From positions 22,556 to 86,555 of the IMG/VR virus record IMGVR_UViG_3300032334_000335: DNA of 64,000 bases. The stretch is one strand, 5' to 3'. Of the stretch, positions 1 through 6,192 are shown piece after piece. The number at the start of each line of letters is the position of its first letter. Positions within the stretch are counted from its first letter, which is position 1. The stretch comes from a virus. Below the pieces are notes generated by a model. The model ran no database searches. It was not told where the DNA came from and saw nothing but the letters and a program-made list of their open reading frames with translations. The position numbers and the translations under genes were made by a program.

Positions 1-122
1 GTATGAAGATTATACAGTATATAGAAAACTACGTAAAGTATTTGCCAAGCCTAAATAAACAGGTATATGATTTAAAAGAAAACTTTTTTAGTTGCAATAA
101 CCTGCTAGAGAAGTTAAAATAA
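1..122 (+). CDS. C-terminal end of an upstream gene or a 39-residue ORF (uncertain)
   Basis: The reading frame that starts at base 3 is open from the window edge to a TAA at 120-122. It could be the last 40 codons of a gene that begins before the window, or a 39-residue ORF from the ATG at base 3. A second frame is also open from the edge and stops at 56-58. With no upstream sequence I cannot tell which is real, and neither peptide is recognisable. Confidence 0.3.
   Translation, partial: MKIIQYIENYVKYLPSLNKQVYDLKENFFSCNNLLEKLK
92..120 (+). promoter_or_regulatory. Possible sigma70-type promoter for the folE operon
   Basis: TTGCAA at 92-97 and TAAAAT at 115-120 are separated by 17 bases. They match the sigma70 -35 and -10 boxes at 4 of 6 and 5 of 6 positions. 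Transcription would begin near 127, about 35 bases before the folE start. AT-rich sequence gives such matches by chance, so this is tentative. Confidence 0.35.
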
Positions 123-161
123 ACAATATGTCATCCACGACATTAACTCGGAGAATATTAA

Positions 162-986
162 TTGACAAAAGATTTTAAACCAGATCCAATAATGAACACA
201 CCTGACAACAGGGAGTTTGTTAAGGATGAATATCAGCCTTTGGGGAAAGAAGTATATGTTAAGGCTGCAGACATGATGTCTGATAAAGGTTACCAAGAAG
301 CTAATCTAGCAGATGCTATTCGCTTCAAACTGAAACGTGATAAGAAACGTTTCTGGGCTGGTGACAATATCAGTGATTATATCAGTGAAGAAGATAAAGA
401 CGTTCTAATCAAAGAAGCAACTGAAGCATTTGAAAAAGTACTCGATACGTTGCTTATTGATCGTGAGACTGATCCTAACAGCAAAGGCACTGCCAAGCGC
501 CTTGCTAAAATGTACTTTAACGAAATAATGGCAGGTAGATATGATCCAGCACCAGACGCTACAGCGTTTCCAAATGATTCGCAGGACCGTTATGAGGGTA
601 TGCTCGTTGTTCGCAGTGAGCTTCGGAGTATGTGTAGCCATCATCACCAACCCGTTACTGGCGTTGCTTATATTGGTATTTTGGCTGCTAACAAACTTAT
701 TGGACTATCCAAGTACACACGTATTGCCCAATGGTGTGCCCGTCGAGGTACTCTCCAGGAGGAGCTTTGTAATGATATTGCTAGGGAAATACAAAAAGCC
801 ACTGACTCAGAGAATGTAGCAGTCTATATCCAAGCGACACATGGATGCTGTGAGAATCGTGGTATTATGGCACATAGTAGCTTAACACAGACTACAGTAC
901 TCAAAGGTGCGTTCAAAGACGACGGTAATACTAAGAAAGAGTTTTTTGATAATATTAAACTACAACAAGAGTTTGCGCCACGTTAA
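162..986 (+). CDS. folE: GTP cyclohydrolase I (FolE)
   Basis: Converts GTP to dihydroneopterin triphosphate, the entry step of folate and of 7-deazaguanine (preQ0) synthesis. The core spans about residues 85-255. The motif SMCSHHHQPVTG supplies zinc ligands C158 and H161, and HGCC at 227-230 supplies the third. The stretch LIGLSKYTRIAQ and the helix ARRGTLQEEL are also typical of the family. About 85 residues precede the core, an N-terminal extension longer than in bacterial FolE. The chosen start is TTG at 162 because GGAG lies at 150-153; an in-frame ATG at 192 is an alternative and would still keep the whole core. It is first in a tightly packed operon, and queE lies about 4 kb downstream in the same operon, so a 7-deazaguanine role is plausible, although folate synthesis cannot be excluded. 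Confidence 0.93.
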   Translation: MTKDFKPDPIMNTPDNREFVKDEYQPLGKEVYVKAADMMSDKGYQEANLADAIRFKLKRDKKRFWAGDNISDYISEEDKDVLIKEATEAFEKVLDTLLIDRETDPNSKGTAKRLAKMYFNEIMAGRYDPAPDATAFPNDSQDRYEGMLVVRSELRSMCSHHHQPVTGVAYIGILAANKLIGLSKYTRIAQWCARRGTLQEELCNDIAREIQKATDSENVAVYIQATHGCCENRGIMAHSSLTQTTVLKGAFKDDGNTKKEFFDNIKLQQEFAPR

Positions 987-996
987 GGAGAACATA

Positions 997-1230
997 ATGA
1001 AAACGTTTGATACATTTGAAGAAGTAGTCGGAATGATGCATTGCATGAAAAGGCCGATTGTGGTTCATGCTAAGAAGATAGACGAGGAATTCCGTGTCAA
1101 TACGCTAGAAGGCAACTATAAACAGGGAAAGCCTGGTGATTATCTTATGCGTGGTATTGATGGCGAGTTATATATTTGCGACGGACCTATATTTGAAAAA
1201 ACTTATGATTTCTTAGAAGGAAAACAATGA
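997..1230 (+). CDS. Small conserved phage-type protein with PGDYLMRG motif, function unknown
   Basis: A 77-residue protein. The ATG at 997 has a strong ribosome site, AAGGAG at 985-990, so the longer frame open from 907 is not used. The C-terminal half has the pattern PGDYLMRGIDGELY followed by IFEKTYDFL. I associate this pattern (P-G-D-Y/W, then G-E-x-Y, then I-F-x-x-T-Y) with small unknown proteins in many phages and prophages. No catalytic motif or membrane segment is visible. It sits 10 bases after folE and overlaps the next gene by 4 bases, so it is probably co-translated. Confidence 0.8.
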   Translation: MKTFDTFEEVVGMMHCMKRPIVVHAKKIDEEFRVNTLEGNYKQGKPGDYLMRGIDGELYICDGPIFEKTYDFLEGKQ

Positions 1231-1730
1231 GAGTCTATCGCATAACACCACTCGAAAAGAAAAGCGTTGTATACCATGTAGAAATGTTCCGTGAAAATAC
1301 GGATGGCTCTATCAGTTGGGTCAACATTGATGAGACATATCGATGGGGTCAAGGATTCATCGAAGAAGACATGGATTGTAACTTGCCGTATAAAGACAGT
1401 GATCTTGCCTACTGTGATCCTAATGCAGGTTGGGGCGCAGAACTAGACGACAGTTGTGCTTGCTGGTTTGAATACAGTGACGACTTTACCGATGAGGATA
1501 AAGAAGCGTTTGAAACAGCTTATCACGAAGGGGGTGCGGCTTGGTTGTTTGACGGTGAACACGATTGGCAAGAAGAACATTCTGCTATTCATGTACTAGC
1601 ACCTTTCCAAGTTGATTTATGTGAAGCCGATGGCACAGTTATACAAGAAAACATTGAACTCAAAGATAGGCCTAACCCTAGTACAAGTTGGCCTTTTAGC
1701 GCAGCATTTCCAAAACCTGAGGAGGAATAA
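1227..1730 (+). CDS. Acidic protein of unknown function
   Basis: A 167-residue, strongly acidic protein that I do not recognise. It is rich in Asp, Glu and Trp, with several cysteines in the middle (in YCDPNAG and DSCACWFEY) and a Pro/Ser-rich end. The cysteines could bind a metal or simply be structural. No signal peptide or membrane segment is seen. It starts with an ATGA overlap on the previous stop codon and its own stop overlaps the next start by 1 base, so expression is translationally coupled within the operon. Confidence 0.75.
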   Translation: MRVYRITPLEKKSVVYHVEMFRENTDGSISWVNIDETYRWGQGFIEEDMDCNLPYKDSDLAYCDPNAGWGAELDDSCACWFEYSDDFTDEDKEAFETAYHEGGAAWLFDGEHDWQEEHSAIHVLAPFQVDLCEADGTVIQENIELKDRPNPSTSWPFSAAFPKPEEE

Positions 1731-1948
1731 TGGAAACAGCCAAGGATCTAACTGATCATTTGATATTCCGAGCAAAGAATATGCAGGAGTTTATTGTGGA
1801 AAGAGATTGGGATCTAATCCCTGCCGGTGTTGTTAAGTTTGATATACAGCACACACAAGGCGAACCTGCTCGTATATTTGTACATGCAATGACACAAGAA
1901 GAAGCAGAACGTCAAGTTGACGATTGGTTTGGAGAAGGTGTAGAATGA
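1730..1948 (+). CDS. Small protein of unknown function (72 residues)
   Basis: I do not recognise this short acidic protein. It has no membrane segment. The start is ATG at 1730, which shares its A with the previous TAA; GAGGAG just upstream at 1720-1725 is a good ribosome site. The middle contains GVVKFDIQHTQGEPARIFVHAMTQEEAERQ in two halves, suggesting a small beta-strand and helix fold. It overlaps the start of the glycosylase gene by 4 bases. Confidence 0.7.
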   Translation: METAKDLTDHLIFRAKNMQEFIVERDWDLIPAGVVKFDIQHTQGEPARIFVHAMTQEEAERQVDDWFGEGVE

Positions 1949-2355
1949 TTAAGCCCTTACGTGACGATTTAATGGTACAACAACAAGTGGAAGATTCTTG
2001 GCAGCATTTTGTTGGCGTTATCATGCTGAACCAAACCGGACGTAAAGCAGTAAAGACCACACTTCCTGAGTTTCTATATTGGTTTCCGATGCCGCAGATA
2101 CTGATAGATGCCGATCCAGATTTTGTCAAAACTATTATCAAACCACTAGGAATGGTAAATGTTCGTTACCAGCGTTTGGTAAGAATGAGCCAAGACTACT
2201 TGACTTGGGACGGAAATGATGCTACAATGTTATATGGCATCGGAAAATATGGTTCCGATTCATATGAAATCTTTTATAAGCACAACTACACAGTTGAGCC
2301 CACTGACAAAGAACTAAAAAGATATCTAGAACAAGAGGTTTTTAATGTTGCTTAA
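1945..2355 (+). CDS. MBD4-like HhH-GPD mismatch DNA glycosylase
   Basis: Probably removes a mispaired or damaged pyrimidine, such as T or U opposite G, as MBD4 does. The 136 residues cover only the catalytic domain. The helix-hairpin-helix reads LYGIGKYGSDSYEIF (about 96-110), very close to the same segment of vertebrate MBD4, and the block IIKPLGMVNVR (about 64-74) matches MBD4 LLKPLGLYDLR. The catalytic aspartate is D121 in EPTDKELKRYL, equivalent to the PEDHKLNKY aspartate of MBD4. No methyl-CpG binding domain and no C-terminal iron-sulphur cysteines are present. The start is ATG 1945 with GGAG upstream and an ATGA overlap on the preceding stop. It may protect the genome from deamination products or act on modified or host DNA; the substrate is inference. 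Confidence 0.85.
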   Translation: MIKPLRDDLMVQQQVEDSWQHFVGVIMLNQTGRKAVKTTLPEFLYWFPMPQILIDADPDFVKTIIKPLGMVNVRYQRLVRMSQDYLTWDGNDATMLYGIGKYGSDSYEIFYKHNYTVEPTDKELKRYLEQEVFNVA

Positions 2356-2827
2356 ACTATTGGACAAGTTAGGTCGTAAGCGTATTATTATGGATCGTGT
2401 TGATAACGAACCATATCTAGAACGCTATTATTTGTTCCTTAAAGATCGCAATCGTTTTCCATTTAATATTTTTCTACATAAATTTTTAAAAGGCGATCCA
2501 GATGATGTGCATGATCATCCATGGCCCTATGCCACATTGATTTTGAAAGGTGGATATTATGAATGGATTCCGCAGTTTAATGCAGATGGTACAAAAAATT
2601 GTGAAATACGTAAATGGCGTGGACCCGGTCACTTTCGTACTTGTAGTCCTAACTCTTATCATCGTATTGAGCTTAAGCCTGGCGTGACTGCCTGGACATT
2701 GTTTATGCCCGGTCCTCATAAACGTGATTGGGGTTTCCTGGTCAATGATAACTGGATTCAAAACGAACAATATATGAAAACAAGGAAAGAAGAAGCTTAT
2801 GAAAAAGCACACAGTATCGTGGCATGA
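2345..2827 (+). CDS. Cupin-fold protein
   Basis: A single-domain cupin of 160 residues. The first cupin motif is HDHPWPYATLILKGGYYE, with H56 and H58 as likely metal ligands and the downstream glycine loop; the second motif is around SPNSYHRIELKPG with H106. Cupins of this size bind a metal and may be dioxygenases, isomerases or sugar-binding proteins, so the reaction cannot be named. The ATG at 2345 lies within the end of the glycosylase gene, with AAGAGGT upstream. It overlaps the following phosphoribosyltransferase gene by 29 bases, which suggests a shared message. Confidence 0.75.
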   Translation: MLLKLLDKLGRKRIIMDRVDNEPYLERYYLFLKDRNRFPFNIFLHKFLKGDPDDVHDHPWPYATLILKGGYYEWIPQFNADGTKNCEIRKWRGPGHFRTCSPNSYHRIELKPGVTAWTLFMPGPHKRDWGFLVNDNWIQNEQYMKTRKEEAYEKAHSIVA

Positions 2828-3341
2828 TTTTCAAGGATTAATATCAAAGATTTGTAGAGACATCTCATTAAGCGATTGGAGACCAGACTATGTGGTAGGT
2901 ATTACCCGTGGTGGTCTCCTTCCTGCAGTTATGATCAGTCATTACTTTGATATTCCATGTCACACATTAAGTGTTCGCCTCCGTGACGGAGAAGAAGGTG
3001 CTGATACTGAAAGCAATCTTTGGATGGCAGAAGACGCATTTGGCCATCCTATTTACGATCCTATGGCATCAGGCAGTGGTCGTAAAAATATTCTTGTTAT
3101 TGATGACATCAACGACAGCGGTGCAACTATTAACTGGATCATGAATGATTGGCCTAGCGGATGTTTTCCAGACGACCCATCATGGGAAGAAGTATGGAAT
3201 AACAATGTTAGATTTGCAGTGTTGTTTGACAATCTAGACAGCAGATGCAAAGTTGATATGGATTATGTTGGCACTGAAGTAAACAAAGCAGAAAACGATA
3301 TTTGGATTGATTTTCCATTTGAAGATTGGTGGACAAAATGA
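2799..3341 (+). CDS. Type I phosphoribosyltransferase-like protein
   Basis: Shows the PRPP-binding signature ILVIDDINDSGAT at residues 98-110 (hydrophobic strand, two acidic residues, then G-A-T) and the earlier loop VVGITRGGLLPAVMI typical of xanthine, guanine or hypoxanthine phosphoribosyltransferases. It would join a base to PRPP, as in purine salvage, or regulate it. An acidic insertion of about 30 residues separates the first loop from the signature. The 180-residue length fits the family. The start ATG 2799 follows AAGGAAAGAAG. With FolE and QueE in the same operon, a link to purine or 7-deazapurine supply is possible but not shown. Confidence 0.82.
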   Translation: MKKHTVSWHDFQGLISKICRDISLSDWRPDYVVGITRGGLLPAVMISHYFDIPCHTLSVRLRDGEEGADTESNLWMAEDAFGHPIYDPMASGSGRKNILVIDDINDSGATINWIMNDWPSGCFPDDPSWEEVWNNNVRFAVLFDNLDSRCKVDMDYVGTEVNKAENDIWIDFPFEDWWTK

Positions 3342-3577
3342 GTACCATTACAAGGCACAGCAATACCTGTAAAGTAACACAAGCATCTAGCAACAAAACT
3401 GTCGATGCTGAAGTTATGTCTTTTAACGAAGGCCGTAACTTAACTGTTGTTATGAATAAATCAGTTAAACTGATGATGTCATGGAACGGACGTATGTATG
3501 AAGGCAGAATGGCAGGTATGGATTTTATCAGCGAAGGTCCTGCTGTAAGTAAGACACAAACAAGTGCAAGAGGTTAA
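3338..3577 (+). CDS. Small basic protein of unknown function
   Basis: A 79-residue, Ser/Thr/Lys-rich protein that I do not recognise. Short beta strands such as NLTVVMNKSVKLMMSWNG suggest a small beta barrel. The ATG at 3338 overlaps the stop codon of the previous gene (ATGA). The HIT-family gene follows after 1 base. Confidence 0.65.
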   Translation: MSTITRHSNTCKVTQASSNKTVDAEVMSFNEGRNLTVVMNKSVKLMMSWNGRMYEGRMAGMDFISEGPAVSKTQTSARG

Positions 3578-3578
3578 T

Positions 3579-3953
3579 ATGACGGACTTAGATGAAGCTA
3601 AACAATCAGGTGTTGCTCCGTGGGACAATGCCGTTGAAAATATGGAAGATTTTCATGTTCAAGTATTCCGAGACAAATATCCTGTAACGGAAGGTCATCT
3701 ATTGTTTGTACCTAAATACAACACCGATGCGGTCATCCTTGAATGTTTTGAGTTTGCTTTAGAAGAAGGTCGACAGATGGTTGCTGCTGGTGAGTGTGAC
3801 GGGTTTAATATCGGACTTAATGTAGGGCTGTCATCAGGGCAAACTGTTATGTATCCACATGTTCATCTTATTCCAAGACGTACAGGAGATATGGAAGATC
3901 CTCGAGGCGGAGTACGTCATGTTATTCCAGAAAAAGGTAACTATAAAAAATGA
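3579..3953 (+). CDS. HIT-family (histidine triad) nucleotide-binding protein
   Basis: HIT proteins hydrolyse or transfer nucleotidyl groups, for example AMP from diadenosine polyphosphates or AMP-amides. The family signature reads GQTVMYPHVHLIPRR at about residues 87-101, followed by DPRGGVRHVIPEKGNY, a tail common in Ap4A-hydrolase-like HIT proteins. The usual H-x-H-x-H is reduced: Y92 replaces the first histidine while H94 and H96 are kept, so the presumed nucleophilic middle histidine remains. The early part has FRDKYPVTEGHLLFVPK, matching the family strand. ATG 3579 is chosen over a start at 3564 because AGAGG lies just upstream. Activity is likely but not certain. Confidence 0.85.
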   Translation: MTDLDEAKQSGVAPWDNAVENMEDFHVQVFRDKYPVTEGHLLFVPKYNTDAVILECFEFALEEGRQMVAAGECDGFNIGLNVGLSSGQTVMYPHVHLIPRRTGDMEDPRGGVRHVIPEKGNYKK

Positions 3954-4096
3954 AAATGTTTAAAAAAGTCAGTGCTATTTTTATTTCAGCCAGTGCATTA
4001 ACCTTAGCAGTGTTACATTGGGGTACCCCGGAGAGCATGGCATGGGTAGTTGCGTTAGCAGGCTGGGTCCCACATTGTTTTAATGAAGGAGATTGA
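3950..4096 (+). CDS. Tiny two-segment membrane protein
   Basis: A 48-residue ORF in a gap that would otherwise be empty. A short basic start (MKMFKKVS) leads into a hydrophobic stretch AIFISASALTLAVLHW, then a second stretch MAWVVALAGWVPH. The start ATGA overlaps the HIT stop codon and the gene ends 1 base before the next ATG, exactly the spacing used across this operon. It could be an inner-membrane peptide or a secreted peptide. Function unknown. Confidence 0.6.
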   Translation: MKMFKKVSAIFISASALTLAVLHWGTPESMAWVVALAGWVPHCFNEGD

Positions 4097-4097
4097 T

Positions 4098-4325
4098 ATG
4101 CAAGTACGAGTAACAGAAGATGATAAAGAGTTTGGTAAGTGTGGTTGTGGTCGTAGCCCAACAGGTAAGTGTATTGGTTGGCATGGTCTAGAAGAAGGTG
4201 AGTTCCGCGAGAAACTGGCTGAATGGGAAATGGAAGACTATAAGCGCAGAGCGCAAGCGATGTGGAATGATAGTTGTACCAGCGTAAGAGCCCCTGGCGA
4301 TTCTGAGGGTGGAGACATTGACTGA
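4098..4325 (+). CDS. Small protein with a CDGSH-like cysteine motif
   Basis: A 75-residue protein with the motif CGCGRSPTGKCIGWH. C15, C17, C25 and H29 are arranged almost as in CDGSH iron-sulphur domains (C-x-C, then C-x-G-x-H), but with one residue fewer between the second and third cysteines and without the D. The rest is charged and helical (EFREKLAEWEMEDYKRRAQ). It may bind an iron-sulphur cluster or zinc. The ATG at 4098 has AAGGAG at 4086-4091. It overlaps the next gene. Confidence 0.7.
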   Translation: MQVRVTEDDKEFGKCGCGRSPTGKCIGWHGLEEGEFREKLAEWEMEDYKRRAQAMWNDSCTSVRAPGDSEGGDID

Positions 4326-4512
4326 GATCGTTGTCAAATGGGATAATCAAAATGTTCCTTGGTGGAACGAAACTTGTGCTCTAGTATTAGAACATTTCGG
4401 ACTACCTGGTGACAGATTTGTTTATACACCGCACGAAGACTATATGACATTTAAGTTCTTTAACGAACACGATGGGCTTATGGCTAAAATACTATTGAGT
4501 GATAGGATATGA
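4318..4512 (+). CDS. Small protein of unknown function (non-ATG start)
   Basis: About 64 residues, unrecognised. The frame has no suitable ATG near its beginning. TTG at 4318 has GAGGG at 4305-4309 with 8-base spacing and overlaps the previous stop codon, so it is the better start; GTG at 4309 is an alternative giving three more residues. The sequence mixes aromatic and acidic residues (WDNQNVPWWNETCALVLEHF) and ends at a 4-base overlap with the next ATG. Confidence 0.6.
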   Translation: MTEIVVKWDNQNVPWWNETCALVLEHFGLPGDRFVYTPHEDYMTFKFFNEHDGLMAKILLSDRI

Positions 4513-4703
4513 GAGACACTATTATAACTATAGTCTTAGTAATAGTTTTAGCAATGATCATGTTGTTTTCAGACTTCACTGGAAGCAAGGTCGTTGTATA
4601 TGACTGTGGAATGGCAGAATGGCATCCAGACATTCCACCAAGAGTCAAAGAAGAATGTCGTAGGTTAAAGTTAGAAGAATTAAAAAGCAGAGACACAATA
4701 TGA
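4509..4703 (+). CDS. Small membrane-anchored protein
   Basis: A 64-residue protein with one N-terminal hydrophobic segment (about residues 4-20, IITIVLVIVLAMIMLF) and a charged C-terminal tail rich in Glu, Lys and Arg. The short MRDT start argues for an uncleaved anchor with the tail outside or inside the inner membrane. ATGA overlaps link it to both neighbours. Function unknown. Confidence 0.65.
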   Translation: MRDTIITIVLVIVLAMIMLFSDFTGSKVVVYDCGMAEWHPDIPPRVKEECRRLKLEELKSRDTI

Positions 4704-4882
4704 ACAGCTGGACATTAACTGTAGAAGAAGATCCCGAAACTGGTGATGCTATCCTTACATTTCCTCCCGATCTATTAGAAAAATCAGGGTGGGTAGAAGG
4801 CGATACCCTAGAATGGATTGACCTAAATAATGGTAGTTGGCAACTCAAAAAAGTTGACAAAACTACTGAACAGAGTGTATAA
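4700..4882 (+). CDS. Small AbrB/MazE-like-fold candidate, function unknown
   Basis: A 60-residue acidic protein. The pattern of short strands, LTFPPDLLEKSGWVEGDTLEWID followed by GSWQLKK (read in two parts), resembles the swapped-hairpin AbrB/MazE fold, where a lysine or proline strand is followed by a G-W-x-x-G-D-x-L turn. DNA binding is not evident because there are few basic residues. No toxin partner is next to it. Its end overlaps the promoter in front of queE. Confidence 0.6.
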   Translation: MNSWTLTVEEDPETGDAILTFPPDLLEKSGWVEGDTLEWIDLNNGSWQLKKVDKTTEQSV

Positions 4883-4883
4883 T
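4854..4883 (+). promoter_or_regulatory. Consensus sigma70-type promoter abutting queE
   Basis: TTGACA at 4854-4859 and TATAAT at 4878-4883 are both perfect hexamers, 18 bases apart. Transcription would start near 4890, that is at the queE ATG (4889-4891). No ribosome site precedes that ATG. Confidence 0.6.
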
Positions 4884-4888
4884 ATACT

Positions 4889-5752
4889 ATGAGCAAAATT
4901 AAAATCGCAGAGCTGTTTTACAGCATTCAAGGTGAAGGACGCTATATGGGTGTTCCTTCTGTTTTCTTACGTACATTTGGTTGCAACTTTAAATGTGCTG
5001 GCTTTGGTATGCTACGTGGTACATTAAGCGGTGAAGCAGATGTGCTAGCAGAGAAACAAGAAAAATATAACAAGTGGCCTACGTATAATGAACTTCCATT
5101 AGTAAGCACAGGTTGTGACAGCTATGCTAGCTGGCATCCTAGCTTTAAAGAACTTAGCCCAATGCTTACTAGTGATGCCATTGCAGATCGTATTTGTGAG
5201 ATATTGCCACATAATGAATGGCAAGACGAGCATCTGGTTATCACTGGCGGTGAGCCTTTGCTGGGTTGGCAACGTGCTTACCCAGACTTGCTGGATCATC
5301 CTAAGATGGCAGGACTAAAAGAGATCACATTTGAAACAAATGGTACTCAAAAGCTAACAGAAGAGTTTAAAGAATATCTAGTAAAGTGGCAAATGCCTAA
5401 CATGGATTTTGCAAGAGAAGTTACATTTTCAGTAAGTGCTAAACTTCCATGTAGTGGCGAAAAGTGGGAGGAAGCTATTCTGCCAGGAGTTGTTTGTGAA
5501 TATGAAGACTTTGGTACAGCCTATTTGAAGTTTGTCATTGCCACTGAACAAGATTTTGCAGATGCAGAATGTGCTATTGCCGCTTATCGTACAGCAGGAT
5601 TTAAAGGTCACATTTATCTCATGCCAGTGGGCGGTGTTGAAAGTGTTTATGCACTAAACAATCGCACAGTGGCAGACTTAGCTATGAAGAACGGTTTAAG
5701 ATATAGTGATAGATTGCAAGTGCCGTTATTTAAAAATGAGTGGGGAACTTAA
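4889..5752 (+). CDS. queE: 7-carboxy-7-deazaguanine synthase QueE (radical SAM)
   Basis: Radical SAM enzyme that rearranges 6-carboxytetrahydropterin to 7-carboxy-7-deazaguanine, the third step towards preQ0. The N-terminus has YSIQGEGRYMGVPSVFLR, characteristic of QueE. The cluster cysteines are C32 and C36 in GCNFKC and probably C76 in TGCDSYASW, so 39 residues separate the last two instead of the usual two. ITGGEPLL is the SAM-binding motif and TFETNGT follows as expected. The later part has TFSVSAKLPCSG and FVIATEQD. At 287 residues it is longer than most bacterial QueE, the excess lying in the insertion. The start cannot be much later because KIKIAELFYSIQGEG is core. It shares the operon with folE. 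The product may modify phage DNA or feed host queuosine. Confidence 0.92.
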   Translation: MSKIKIAELFYSIQGEGRYMGVPSVFLRTFGCNFKCAGFGMLRGTLSGEADVLAEKQEKYNKWPTYNELPLVSTGCDSYASWHPSFKELSPMLTSDAIADRICEILPHNEWQDEHLVITGGEPLLGWQRAYPDLLDHPKMAGLKEITFETNGTQKLTEEFKEYLVKWQMPNMDFAREVTFSVSAKLPCSGEKWEEAILPGVVCEYEDFGTAYLKFVIATEQDFADAECAIAAYRTAGFKGHIYLMPVGGVESVYALNNRTVADLAMKNGLRYSDRLQVPLFKNEWGT

Positions 5753-6192
5753 TGAAGAAGATTATTGAAAAACTTTTTGGTATTGATAAAGTTCGAGCTG
5801 AAGCAGAGCGTTCAGTAGCAATAGCAGAAGAAGCAGCCAAGGCAGCGAAAGATGCTACCGCGGCAGCAGAGAGAGCCAAAGAAGCCGAAGAACTGGCAAA
5901 ACTCAGTGCAAAAGATAGAGCAACCAAACTAAAAGAACCTTGGGTAGGTGTACTAAACACACATATCAACAAAGATAATATCCGCAATGGCTTCTTTGAG
6001 CTTGACTGGAACGACCATTTTGTGTTAAAATTAAAGCAAGAAGGATACGGATTTGATGGTGATTTAGATGAAGAAATCGTAGACCGTTGGTTCCGTGAAC
6101 TTTGTGCTAACGTGGTAGTTGACGGTGACTTTGGCGGTGCCGTTAACACTGGCGTTATTGATATCAACTCAGTTAAAAAGAACAACAAATGA
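5752..6192 (+). CDS. Coiled-coil protein of unknown function
   Basis: 146 residues. The first 65 residues are an Ala/Glu/Lys-rich helix that should form a coiled coil; the rest is a compact domain with the stretch KEPWVGVLNTHINKDN and NGFFELDWNDHFVLKL, then DEEIVDRWFRELC. I associate this second half with a conserved unknown protein of marine T4-like phages that lies beside RNase H or replication genes. The start ATG at 5752 shares a base with the queE stop; GGGGA lies upstream. It overlaps the RNase H gene by 4 bases. Confidence 0.75.
   Translation: MKKIIEKLFGIDKVRAEAERSVAIAEEAAKAAKDATAAAERAKEAEELAKLSAKDRATKLKEPWVGVLNTHINKDNIRNGFFELDWNDHFVLKLKQEGYGFDGDLDEEIVDRWFRELCANVVVDGDFGGAVNTGVIDINSVKKNNK

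Noticed and set aside
541-819. A 92-residue hydrophobic + frame within folE
   Set aside because: It is out of frame with a clearly conserved enzyme and its codons are constrained by FolE motifs. No ribosome site.
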